Below the pieces are notes generated by a model. That model searched no databases, was not told the origin of the DNA, and saw only the letters and a program-made list of their open reading frames with translations. The position numbers were made by a program, and so were the translations under genes. From positions 4,528,312 through 4,569,777 of the forward strand of contig NZ_JRYR02000001.1 of assembly GCF_000807855.2 (NCBI RefSeq): 41,466 bases of DNA, written 5' to 3'. Source of the DNA: Flammeovirga pacifica (GTDB lineage Bacteria > Bacteroidota > Bacteroidia > Cytophagales > Flammeovirgaceae). Position 1 is the stretch's first letter, and every line of letters begins with the position of its first letter. This document shows, in pieces, positions 1 through 7,679 of this stretch.

Positions 1-275
1 AATAAATGAATCGCTTCTTTAAGAAGTTCAGTGTTTGATAAATGAACTTTTACTCCGTTAGGGTATTCAACTGTTATTTTTTGCTCAACAGGGTTAGTTG
101 GAGAGATAGGAATAAATTGAGCAGGTGAGTCAACGTTTTTTTTACCACAAGTCTTGGTTACCCAATAACTGAAAGTAGGTGCTTTTATTGAATGAAGTGC
201 GCAATAACCTTTTTGAGTTAATCCACTTTCTTTCCATGCTTCTAGATGAGCGTACATTTCTTCTTTTCTTGACAT
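1..275 (-). CDS. tnpA: IS66-family accessory protein TnpA (partial, C-terminus beyond window)
   Basis: The reverse strand reads ATG at 275 and stays open for 91 codons to the window edge. The protein begins MSRKEEMYAHLEAWKESG and continues LTQKGYCALHSIKAPTFSYW. This is the helix-turn-helix pattern of the first ORF (TnpA) of IS66 elements: an EW-x-SGL-x(3)-FC/YC segment followed by an I-x(3)-F-x-YW recognition helix. It is known as a small DNA-binding accessory protein needed with TnpB and the TnpC transposase. Those genes would lie to the left, outside the window. Family confidence is good; completeness of the element cannot be judged. Confidence 0.8.
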   Translation of the reverse strand, partial: MSRKEEMYAHLEAWKESGLTQKGYCALHSIKAPTFSYWVTKTCGKKNVDSPAQFIPISPTNPVEQKITVEYPNGVKVHLSNTELLKEAIHL

Positions 276-352
276 AATTGTTGTGTTTGATTATGTCGTA
301 AAATTAATGCGTGGGATTATAGGATGATAGATGGAGTTGCCCGACTGCTTAC
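1..352 (-). mobile_element. right-hand end of an IS66-type insertion element (partial)
   Basis: The element runs off the left edge of the window. IS66 elements usually have termini starting GTAA. Read on the minus strand, the sequence upstream of tnpA begins GTAAGCAGTCGGGCAACTCC at position 352, which I take as the probable outer end. The next 8 bases, TTTGAATT at 353-360, would be one copy of the 8-bp target duplication. The other end is not in the window, so neither the inverted repeat nor the duplication can be confirmed. Another GTAA lies only 12 bp further out (361-364), so the boundary is uncertain by that much. Confidence 0.5.
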
Positions 353-542
353 TTTGAATTTTACAGTTGTTAGTAATTAGATATTGTAAAGTGTTAATAT
401 TGAAGGGTTTAATAATTTTTTATTTTGTGGGAAAAGGAAAATTTATTTAATCTTCAATTCAGATTTAAAAACTCATCTGAATTATTTGTCTAAATTGTAC
501 TTAGAATAGCTTCATCAACACTCTAAACGTTTACTATTACTC
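353..542. other. AT-rich intergenic region between the IS end and the M20 peptidase gene
   Basis: I see no open reading frame of useful length, no RNA gene and no strong hairpin. It presumably carries the promoter of the downstream peptidase gene, but no clear TAnnTTTG box was found. Confidence 0.4.
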
Positions 543-1994
543 ATGAAAAAGCTTCTCGGAATTATCTTAGGTTCATTTACTATTGGGGCCATTTATTTGT
601 CTTACAATTATATCACTTTTGATTCCAAGCAATTAGATTTTAGAAAAATTGAGAATAATTCATCTTACGATGAAGCAGTTGTTCATCTATCAGAAGCAAT
701 TCAAATACAAACTATTTCATATGATGACCATATAGATACCACCGAGTTTTATAAGTTTATTGATTTTGTCAAAGATGTTTACCCTCATACTTTTCAAAAA
801 ACAAGTCATCAACTTCTAGGTGGATTAAGTATGTTATTTACTTGGCAAGGGAGCGATCCTTCATTAAAACCGATCATCTTAATGTCGCATTATGATGTTG
901 TACCTGTTCCTGAAGGAAATCTCCCAAAATGGAAACAACCACCTTTTGAAGGAAAAATTGTAGACGGTTTTATTTGGGGTAGAGGAGCAATTGATGATAA
1001 AGTAGGAGTTATTGGTATTCTAGAAGCTATAGAAGGAATGATAAAAAATGGCTATCAACCTAAAAGAACGATCTATTTATCTTTCGGGCATGATGAAGAA
1101 GTGATGGGGAATAATGGCGCTAAACAGATAGCTCATTTTCTAAAACAAAAAGGAGTAAAAGCAGAATTTGTTTTGGATGAAGGAGGATATTTAACAGATG
1201 GTTTAGTACCCGGAATGGAAAAGCAAGTTGCTTTAATCGGTACCACCGAGAAAGGTTTTGTTACTTTAGAACTATCTACAGAAATAGAAGGAGGACATGC
1301 TTCTATGCCAAAGAAAGAAACAGCAGTAGATGTGATTGCAAAAGCTTTAGTAGCAGTACATGATAACCCATTTCCATCACACATATCTAAACCTCTAAAT
1401 GATTTTATAGAACATGTAGGGCCTGAAATGCCTTTTGCCTTAAAGACGGTTTTTGCAAATTCAAATTTGTTAGAGCCAGTTTTGATGGCAGTATATGAAA
1501 AAGGACCTTCATCAAACGCTTTAGTAAGAACCACTGTAGCTCCTACAATTGTGGAGGCGGGTGTAAAAAATAATGTTTTACCTACACAGGCTAGAGCTGT
1601 TTTAAATATTAGAATTCTTCCGGGAGAAACAGTAGAATCTGTAACAAGTGCCATCAAAAATACATTAAACGATGATCGTATCAAGATTCAGATCTTAGAA
1701 AGATCTAACCCTCCGGCAGTATCAAATCCCAAACACCCTGCCTATAAGATGTTAGATCAATCTATAAGAGAAGTTTTTGGAGAAGTTGTCGTATCGCCTT
1801 ATATCATGATAGCAGCATCAGATTCTAGATATTTTACAGGTATTTCAGAGAATGTCTTGAGGTTTTGTCCGTTTACTTTAAACAAGGAAAACATCAAATC
1901 ATTTCATGGTATCAATGAGAAAATTGGAGTAGAAGAGTTTAAGAACAGTATTCAATTTTATGAAAGGGTGATTAAGAATGCAGAGGAGCTATAA
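543..1994 (+). CDS. M20-family zinc metallopeptidase, membrane anchored (carboxypeptidase S-like)
   Basis: Visible: residues 4-24 form an uncleaved-looking hydrophobic segment after MKK, suggesting a membrane anchor with the catalytic domain outside the cytoplasm. The M20 dinuclear zinc motifs are present in order: SHYDVVPV (H116, D118), GRGAIDDK (D151, the bridging Asp), GHDEEVMG (E185 as general base, E186 as ligand), DEGG (D212) and SFHGINEK near the end (H455). The dimerisation (lid) domain lies roughly at residues 230-350. At 483 aa the length fits the CPS1/Gly-X carboxypeptidase branch of M20. Known role of the branch: removal of C-terminal residues from, or hydrolysis of, small peptides or N-acyl amino acids; the substrate here is unknown. 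It converges on a SusCD operon with its own peptidase gene, so a role in peptide use is a reasonable inference. It ends in a shared bidirectional terminator. Confidence 0.88.
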   Translation: MKKLLGIILGSFTIGAIYLSYNYITFDSKQLDFRKIENNSSYDEAVVHLSEAIQIQTISYDDHIDTTEFYKFIDFVKDVYPHTFQKTSHQLLGGLSMLFTWQGSDPSLKPIILMSHYDVVPVPEGNLPKWKQPPFEGKIVDGFIWGRGAIDDKVGVIGILEAIEGMIKNGYQPKRTIYLSFGHDEEVMGNNGAKQIAHFLKQKGVKAEFVLDEGGYLTDGLVPGMEKQVALIGTTEKGFVTLELSTEIEGGHASMPKKETAVDVIAKALVAVHDNPFPSHISKPLNDFIEHVGPEMPFALKTVFANSNLLEPVLMAVYEKGPSSNALVRTTVAPTIVEAGVKNNVLPTQARAVLNIRILPGETVESVTSAIKNTLNDDRIKIQILERSNPPAVSNPKHPAYKMLDQSIREVFGEVVVSPYIMIAASDSRYFTGISENVLRFCPFTLNKENIKSFHGINEKIGVEEFKNSIQFYERVIKNAEEL

Positions 1995-2013
1995 TACATA
2001 AAATATTATGTAT

Positions 2014-2053
2014 AAAAAACGGTTGATGAAAATATCCATCAACCGTTTTTTTT
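2014..2053. terminator. bidirectional intrinsic terminator
   Basis: A 15-bp perfect stem (AAAAAACGGTTGATG at 2014-2028 with its complement at 2037-2051) closes an 8-nt loop. It has a T-run on the + strand and an A-run on the left that serves as a T-run on the minus strand. It sits between the convergent M20 gene and the SusCD operon. Confidence 0.85.
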
Positions 2054-2071
2054 GTATGTGAAAAACTAAAA

Positions 2072-2800
2072 TTATTCAGCTTTTTTGAATACGTAGTGAG
2101 ATGTACCTGTACCGTAAGTATTATCAGTAGTTTCTACTACTAATTGACCTTCTTCGTTAAAGAATATTCTATCGTTGTTGTCTGTAATTACTTTTGTGTA
2201 GTTTAACAACATATTCTCATAAGATAAATCAGTAACATCATTTTGTTCTACAGTGATATTAATATCACCTGATTCAGAATCTTGGATATCATCAGCTGTT
2301 AAATTATCAGCACCGAATGGACCACCAACTATAGATCTGATTTCAGCCATATAAAACTCAGCTGATGGAATTAACCCCCAATCACCAGGCATACCTGTTG
2401 TAGCTTCTTGGTAATCACCTAATTTTTTGATTAATTCATCACCTTCTGGAGTAAATTGAACACCGATGTCATACGAATCTCCTTCTTTAGCGAAAGAAAG
2501 TGTCATGTCAAAATTAAGTGCTTGCTCCCCTTTTGTGATGGTAGTAACAGCATATAAATCTTGAGCCTCTGCAGCCTTCTTCATGTCTTCAGATGGAACA
2601 AACTCCACCAATTTCCAATCACCTTCAACAACTGCCTGGAAGATAGAATCAGATGTAGTTGCCAATTCTTGTCTTGTTAGTTCTTGTTGTTCTTCTTCTG
2701 ATAGTGAAGGAGTTACATCATCAGAATCACTTGAACAAGAGAATACTGTTACTGCTAAAAAAGTGGCAGCAATTAGGGATAATAAATTTAAGTTTTTCAT
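2072..2800 (-). CDS. hypothetical lipoprotein, last gene of the SusCD operon
   Basis: The 242-aa product has a lipoprotein signal peptide: MKNLNLLSLIAATFLAVTVF followed by S and lipobox Cys22. The mature N-terminus is SSDSDD, an acidic stretch like the export signals that bring Bacteroidota lipoproteins to the cell surface. An acidic, Glu/Gln-rich linker follows, then a globular part with alternating short strands; no family is recognised. The C-terminus has a GTGTSHYVFKK strand. The gene lies 24 bp downstream of another lipoprotein gene and is probably the distal member of the M16-SusC-SusD operon. Such position-specific lipoproteins often bind the substrate imported by SusCD, but that is inference from context only. 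Confidence 0.75.
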   Translation of the reverse strand: MKNLNLLSLIAATFLAVTVFSCSSDSDDVTPSLSEEEQQELTRQELATTSDSIFQAVVEGDWKLVEFVPSEDMKKAAEAQDLYAVTTITKGEQALNFDMTLSFAKEGDSYDIGVQFTPEGDELIKKLGDYQEATTGMPGDWGLIPSAEFYMAEIRSIVGGPFGADNLTADDIQDSESGDINITVEQNDVTDLSYENMLLNYTKVITDNNDRIFFNEEGQLVVETTDNTYGTGTSHYVFKKAE

Positions 2801-2824
2801 TTGTTTGATGAATTTAGATTGTTA

Positions 2825-3310
2825 TTAATATTTGAATAGATATGTTTTAAGACGGGGACGTCTGTCTTCATTGTTCTTCTTTATGCCCATCATTCCAGGG
2901 ATAACATTAGGTTGGTCACAACTTTCGATATGAATCACTAATTGAGTTCTTGAAACAAGGTCTGGATCGATGGCTTTGGCTACTATTTTATAATAACCGT
3001 AACTCGCACCAGCAGCTATTTTTACATCAGTTTGTATTGTATAGTCTGTGCCTAAATTTCCAAAACTTGTAGAGTCAACTTTTAATTGTACCGTTAATGG
3101 TTTGTCTATTGGAGTACTGATTGATATACTGTCTGTTAATTCCAATCGAATTTCTTGATCCGGTTCTGATGATAAAGTCAACATTTGTTGATCTCCGCTC
3201 AAGCTTACCAAGGGATCTCCAGTATAAAATTTATCTTTTGATACCATATCATTACAAGAATAGAAGAACATGGTCATCAGGGCGATTACTATATATTTGA
3301 TCTTATTCAT
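2825..3310 (-). CDS. SusCD-associated lipoprotein with a beta-sandwich-like domain
   Basis: I place the start at the ATG at 3310, because the protein then begins MNKIKYIVIALMTMFFYSC, a compact lipoprotein signal with Cys19. The longer frame beginning at 3367 would bury this signal. This ATG overlaps the susD stop by 8 bases, so translation is probably coupled. The mature part (about 143 aa) is rich in Thr, Ser and Asp with alternating hydrophobic residues. It contains PLTVQLKVDS and a strand pair around residues 70-130, resembling the N-terminal beta-sandwich of SusE- or DUF1735-type lipoproteins. This resemblance is weak and not a firm family call. It is likely anchored in the outer membrane and surface exposed, and a ligand-binding partner of the SusCD pair. 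Confidence 0.72.
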   Translation of the reverse strand: MNKIKYIVIALMTMFFYSCNDMVSKDKFYTGDPLVSLSGDQQMLTLSSEPDQEIRLELTDSISISTPIDKPLTVQLKVDSTSFGNLGTDYTIQTDVKIAAGASYGYYKIVAKAIDPDLVSRTQLVIHIESCDQPNVIPGMMGIKKNNEDRRPRLKTYLFKY

Positions 3311-4658
3311 TGATGTATGGATTTGAATTGGTTTCGTCAATAGGAATATCAAAAGTGTATTTAGCATCTCCAGGAACTAGTTGAGTACCATTAGGTCTTG
3401 AGACAACAATACCTAGTTCTTTGGCAATCCTTTTTAAGTCATAAAAACGAAGACCTTCTTGGAACAACTCTTTTCGTCTCTCTGCAACAACATCGCTTAG
3501 TTGTAAAGACGTTAAAGCAGAAGCACCTCTTGCTTCACGAAGTTTATTCACCACGTCTTTAGCTTTTTCAGGATTACTTTTTAATGAAGCCTCGGCATAA
3601 ATTAAATATTGTTCAGCAGTTCTGAAATACTTATAATTCAACATTCTGGTATCATTAGGATTATTATCATCTGCTAAATACAAGTACTTTTGAGGTCTTC
3701 TTGATGTAGGATCTATATATTGATTTTTTTTACGAACATCAGAGCTTTCAAAAGCATTATAAAAACTTCTATCTAATGACACATTGTTGGTTTCATATTG
3801 GTTGTGATAATCCAATAAAGCCCCTTGATCCGTATCCGATAGATTATGAGTCATAAAGATCACTTCTTGGTTTTTTGTACCATATTGATCACCCCAAAGC
3901 ATCCAATAATCGGCAGAATCTAATAAGTCTGTATTGATAAAGTAACTAGAATAATCTCTAGCCTGATCGTAATCTCCTTTGTATAAAGCGATTCTTGCTT
4001 TCAATGCACGAACAGCATCTAAACCAAAGATATAAGGAGCATCAACAGACGACGAAGAGAAGTTTTTTAACTTCGTTTCGGCATCTGTAAGGTCATTGTC
4101 AATCTGATCAAAAACTTCTTTTAAAGTAGACTGAGGTAAATACTCTCTATCTAATTTAAGTTTTAAAGGAATGGCTAACTCACTACCGTTTGTTCCATCA
4201 TAATGTGGAGCATAAATCTCAGTTAGATTAAAGAAGAACCAAGCTCTTAATGCTTCAGCTTGAGCGTAAATCTCATTCTTTTGTTGAAGTTCTTTATCAT
4301 TATTGGCAGGGACAACATCGTAATTATCAATAATTACATTGGTGGCTGCAATCAATGTATATTGCTGATTCCATAAAGTAGGCTGAGGTCTTGCTTGGTA
4401 ATCCCATAAATAAATGAAGTAATTCATTTGAGCGTAACCTTCAATGACATTAGAGAAATCATCTGTGGCATAATCTGTAGCCGATATATTATTGGTCGGT
4501 ACAGTAAGATCATAATACACTTTGTTCAAAGCTTGTTGATAATAGATGACATCATCAAATGCTTTATCTGAAGAAACAACATTATCAGGATCGATATCAA
4601 TTAATGAACAAGCCGACAATGTGAGTGTGAAGAAGATGAATAAAATTAAATTTTTCAT
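3303..4658 (-). CDS. SusD/RagB-family nutrient-binding outer membrane lipoprotein
   Basis: I choose the ATG at 4658: it gives MKNLILFIFFTLTLSAC, a lipoprotein signal with Cys17, while the upstream in-frame start adds 11 residues without purpose. The mature protein starts SLIDIDPDN and then DKAFDDVIYYQQALNKVY, the typical SusD opening. Later come AEALRAWFFFNLTEIYAP, the TPR-like region of SusD/RagB, and the C-terminal LRxARG...ERRKELFQEGLRFYDLKR block that closes almost every SusD. The length of 451 aa is normal. SusD proteins sit as a lid over SusC and deliver ligand to the TonB-dependent channel. The gene starts 13 bases after the susC stop. The ligand is not visible from sequence; the neighbouring peptidase gene favours peptides. 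Confidence 0.93.
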   Translation of the reverse strand: MKNLILFIFFTLTLSACSLIDIDPDNVVSSDKAFDDVIYYQQALNKVYYDLTVPTNNISATDYATDDFSNVIEGYAQMNYFIYLWDYQARPQPTLWNQQYTLIAATNVIIDNYDVVPANNDKELQQKNEIYAQAEALRAWFFFNLTEIYAPHYDGTNGSELAIPLKLKLDREYLPQSTLKEVFDQIDNDLTDAETKLKNFSSSSVDAPYIFGLDAVRALKARIALYKGDYDQARDYSSYFINTDLLDSADYWMLWGDQYGTKNQEVIFMTHNLSDTDQGALLDYHNQYETNNVSLDRSFYNAFESSDVRKKNQYIDPTSRRPQKYLYLADDNNPNDTRMLNYKYFRTAEQYLIYAEASLKSNPEKAKDVVNKLREARGASALTSLQLSDVVAERRKELFQEGLRFYDLKRIAKELGIVVSRPNGTQLVPGDAKYTFDIPIDETNSNPYINE

Positions 4659-4671
4659 AAGGTTAGTTGGC

Positions 4672-7671
4672 TTAGAAAGTGACATCAACACCTAAAGTAT
4701 AAGACTGTAATAATGGTTGACCGATACCTGTTACTTCCGGATCAATACCCTGATACTTTGTAAAGGTGTACAAGTTGTTGGCTTGTGCCGTTATCATAAA
4801 GTTTTCTACATGCTTAAGGTGTAGATATTGTTGTAAGTTATATCGTACAGTAACGTTCTTGATTCTAACATAACTAGCATCTTCTAAGAATAGAGAGTTG
4901 GCAGTATTGTCAGAGAAGAATTTAGGATAAGGATAAGGTTTTACATCCCCAGGTTTTAACCAAATTTCTTCATAGAATCCTTCGAAAGGAACTTCACCAT
5001 TTTTTACATTCTGAACCATGGTGCCTTTTAAGTTATTGTAGTTAACTCCACCAAAGGCGAAGGTAAATAACATCGATACCTCTAAGTTTTTATAATTAAA
5101 GATATTGGTTAAACCACCAGTATATGGGTGGTCATAAGTACCAAAACCAATCATTTGAGGAGCATTACCTCCTTGTACTATTTCTCCAGATGGAGTGTAA
5201 TAAATTGGTTGTCCGTTGACAGGATTTACTCCAGCCCAATGTTTCACAAAGGCAGAATTGATAGGTTCGCCTACTTTAAAATATCCTTCAGAACCAACTC
5301 TAATTTCATCTTGACCATACAAATCAGTAATCTCATTAATGTTGTAGGCTAGGTTTAATCTAGAAGTCCAACGGAAGTGGTCTGTTCTAATAGGTACACC
5401 ACTTAAAGTAAGTTCGATACCTTTGTTTTGTAAGGAACCAATATTCTGAAGTAAACTTGTATAACCATTACTTGCTGGAATACTGATATTAGACAATAGA
5501 TCGTCTGTATTTTTTATGTAAGCCTCTACTGTACCGTATAATCTATGATCTAATACACCAAAATCGACAGCAGCGGACCATTGTTTAGTTTTCTCAAATT
5601 TCAGATCTGGATTATAGAATTCAACAAGGTTGATGATTCTTTCTCCTCTATAAGTATTACTGTTGGTGAAATCATAGAAAGGCATACCTAAAGTCTGACG
5701 GATACCACCTGAGTTGTAGTTCAAACCATAAGAAACTCTCCATTTTAACTGATCAAATGTAGTATTTGAAGCCATGAAATCTTCTGCTTTCATGTCCCAT
5801 GCCACACCAGCACCATAAGCACCTACAAATTGTTTTCCTTTAGGAAGGATAGAAGATCCATCGTATCTAACCGATCCTGTAAAGTCATATTTTGATTTAT
5901 AGCTGTAAGAGAAACGACCATAGAAACCTAACAAGGCATCGTTGTATTTCGAATTATTGATGGTGGCTTGTGGATTAGCACCAATCGTAGGATCAACTTT
6001 AGGTGATATTCCCACACTGTTGTAACCAAAGCCCCAGTTTTTGTTATTGATATACTCCATACCAGCAGCAACAGTGATAAAATGATCACCGAATGCTTTC
6101 ATGTAGTCAGAGCTTAAATTCACTCTATTGGTCAATGTTTTCGATTCACCTTTAGAGATGGTACCTTTTATTTGTCTTTCTGTAACACCATTTGGATTTG
6201 CTAAAACTACCGAAGTATTTTCTCCCTCAGCGTACGCAATACCATACTCGGCTCTCACTTTAATATCGTCAGTTACTTTATAAGTTACTTTAGGATTGAT
6301 ATTCAATCTCCAAGTCGTGTTTTCGTTATTATTGTTATAAAGTTCATCAAAAGGATTTTCGAAGTTTACACCACCAACATTCGTTTTTCTAGATACATAG
6401 GCAGTATCGTTTAGAGTTTCATATGGCTGTAATGTATAAATCAAACGGGCAGGGCTAGTACCTGATCTTGAACGCTGACTACGTGCAATAGAAGCATCAA
6501 ATCCAACAGACAAACGATTATTGATATTGTGATCTAAACTAAAACGAGTAGCGAAACGCTTCGCCCATGAGTTTTTATAACTACCATCTTCGTCGTAATA
6601 ATTGGCAGAAATAAAATACCTCGTGTCATCTACACCACCTGAAATACTCATTTGTAAATCTTTTACCTGTCCAACTTGAGAAAGTTCTTTGTACCAATTA
6701 GTATCAATACCTTCTAACTCGGCATATTTTTGAGCTTTATAATCAAGCACTGGCTTTAAATCACCTGGTCTTGGCGAATAGATATATCCTGCTCCATTGG
6801 TAATTCCCAACTCTCTTTCTAAAGCTAATTTTTCTGGAGATTTCATTAAAGAAATACCACCTAAACCACCAATAGGGCGGACGGTGTGTTGATAACGTAC
6901 ATTGTAAGTGGTTTTACCTACTATACCTCTTTTTGTTTTGATTTCGATCACACCATTGGCACCACGAGTACCATATTCTACTGTAGATAAACCATCTTTT
7001 AAAACTTTGATTTCTACAATATCATCGGGGTTAATCGTTGCAAAAACAGAAGATGTAATTGGTATACCATTTAAGATATACAATGGCTCGTTGGCAGTGT
7101 TGAAAGTGGATAATTCTTCATCTTTAGAACGAATACCTAAAGAGTTGTTACCACGTATTCTAATTTGAGAAGCTTCTCCCGGCTCACCTGTAGCCTGAAC
7201 CGCTAAACCTGCCACCTGACCTTGTAATAATTGATCAAATGAACCAGCTGGCGTACCTGTAGTAAATACTTTAGTATCTACCTTACTTACCGATCCTGTA
7301 ATAGATCTTGCATCTTTTTGACTTTCTCCAAATACCGTTACTGTTTCTAGATTTTCTACCGCTGGAGTTAATTGAATATCAATTAATGATCTATCACCAA
7401 CTGTAGCTACTTGTTCTTCATATCCAATGTAATGGAAGACTAAAGTAGTATTCTTAGTAAGACCACCTAATTTATATTGTCCGTTGTAATCGGTAACTAC
7501 ACCAGAAGTTGTTCCTTCTATAATTACATTCACACCAATAAGGGGTTCTCCAGATTCGGCGTCTGTAATCATACCTTTTACCTCTACTTGTTCCTGTGCG
7601 AACAATTGAGAGCTAAACAGAAATAGGCAGCTGATTAATAGTGAAGTAAGTATTTTTTTGTTTGTAAACAT
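4672..7671 (-). CDS. SusC/RagA-family TonB-dependent outer membrane transporter
   Basis: The 999-aa product has a signal peptide ending in SSQLFA|Q at about residue 25. A carboxypeptidase-regulatory-like beta-sandwich follows at about 28-112 (VKGMITDAESGEPLIGVNV to IDIQLTP). The SusC plug comes next, with GSFDQLLQGQVAGLAV, then RIRGNNSLG and EPLYILNGIPI. The rest is a 22-strand-type barrel with aromatic strand ends, finishing GVDVTF. SusC proteins import large substrates using energy from TonB-ExbBD. Here the gene lies 8 bp downstream of an M16 peptidase gene and upstream of susD, so the three are surely co-transcribed. No sigma factor, anti-sigma factor or hybrid sensor is adjacent, so regulation is not visible. 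Confidence 0.95.
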   Translation of the reverse strand: MFTNKKILTSLLISCLFLFSSQLFAQEQVEVKGMITDAESGEPLIGVNVIIEGTTSGVVTDYNGQYKLGGLTKNTTLVFHYIGYEEQVATVGDRSLIDIQLTPAVENLETVTVFGESQKDARSITGSVSKVDTKVFTTGTPAGSFDQLLQGQVAGLAVQATGEPGEASQIRIRGNNSLGIRSKDEELSTFNTANEPLYILNGIPITSSVFATINPDDIVEIKVLKDGLSTVEYGTRGANGVIEIKTKRGIVGKTTYNVRYQHTVRPIGGLGGISLMKSPEKLALERELGITNGAGYIYSPRPGDLKPVLDYKAQKYAELEGIDTNWYKELSQVGQVKDLQMSISGGVDDTRYFISANYYDEDGSYKNSWAKRFATRFSLDHNINNRLSVGFDASIARSQRSRSGTSPARLIYTLQPYETLNDTAYVSRKTNVGGVNFENPFDELYNNNNENTTWRLNINPKVTYKVTDDIKVRAEYGIAYAEGENTSVVLANPNGVTERQIKGTISKGESKTLTNRVNLSSDYMKAFGDHFITVAAGMEYINNKNWGFGYNSVGISPKVDPTIGANPQATINNSKYNDALLGFYGRFSYSYKSKYDFTGSVRYDGSSILPKGKQFVGAYGAGVAWDMKAEDFMASNTTFDQLKWRVSYGLNYNSGGIRQTLGMPFYDFTNSNTYRGERIINLVEFYNPDLKFEKTKQWSAAVDFGVLDHRLYGTVEAYIKNTDDLLSNISIPASNGYTSLLQNIGSLQNKGIELTLSGVPIRTDHFRWTSRLNLAYNINEITDLYGQDEIRVGSEGYFKVGEPINSAFVKHWAGVNPVNGQPIYYTPSGEIVQGGNAPQMIGFGTYDHPYTGGLTNIFNYKNLEVSMLFTFAFGGVNYNNLKGTMVQNVKNGEVPFEGFYEEIWLKPGDVKPYPYPKFFSDNTANSLFLEDASYVRIKNVTVRYNLQQYLHLKHVENFMITAQANNLYTFTKYQGIDPEVTGIGQPLLQSYTLGVDVTF

Positions 7672-7679
7672 AGCGAAGT

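Noticed and set aside
1133-1684. 183-codon minus-strand frame inside the M20 peptidase gene
   Set aside because: The plus strand has all M20 motifs through this region; the reverse frame has no recognisable features.
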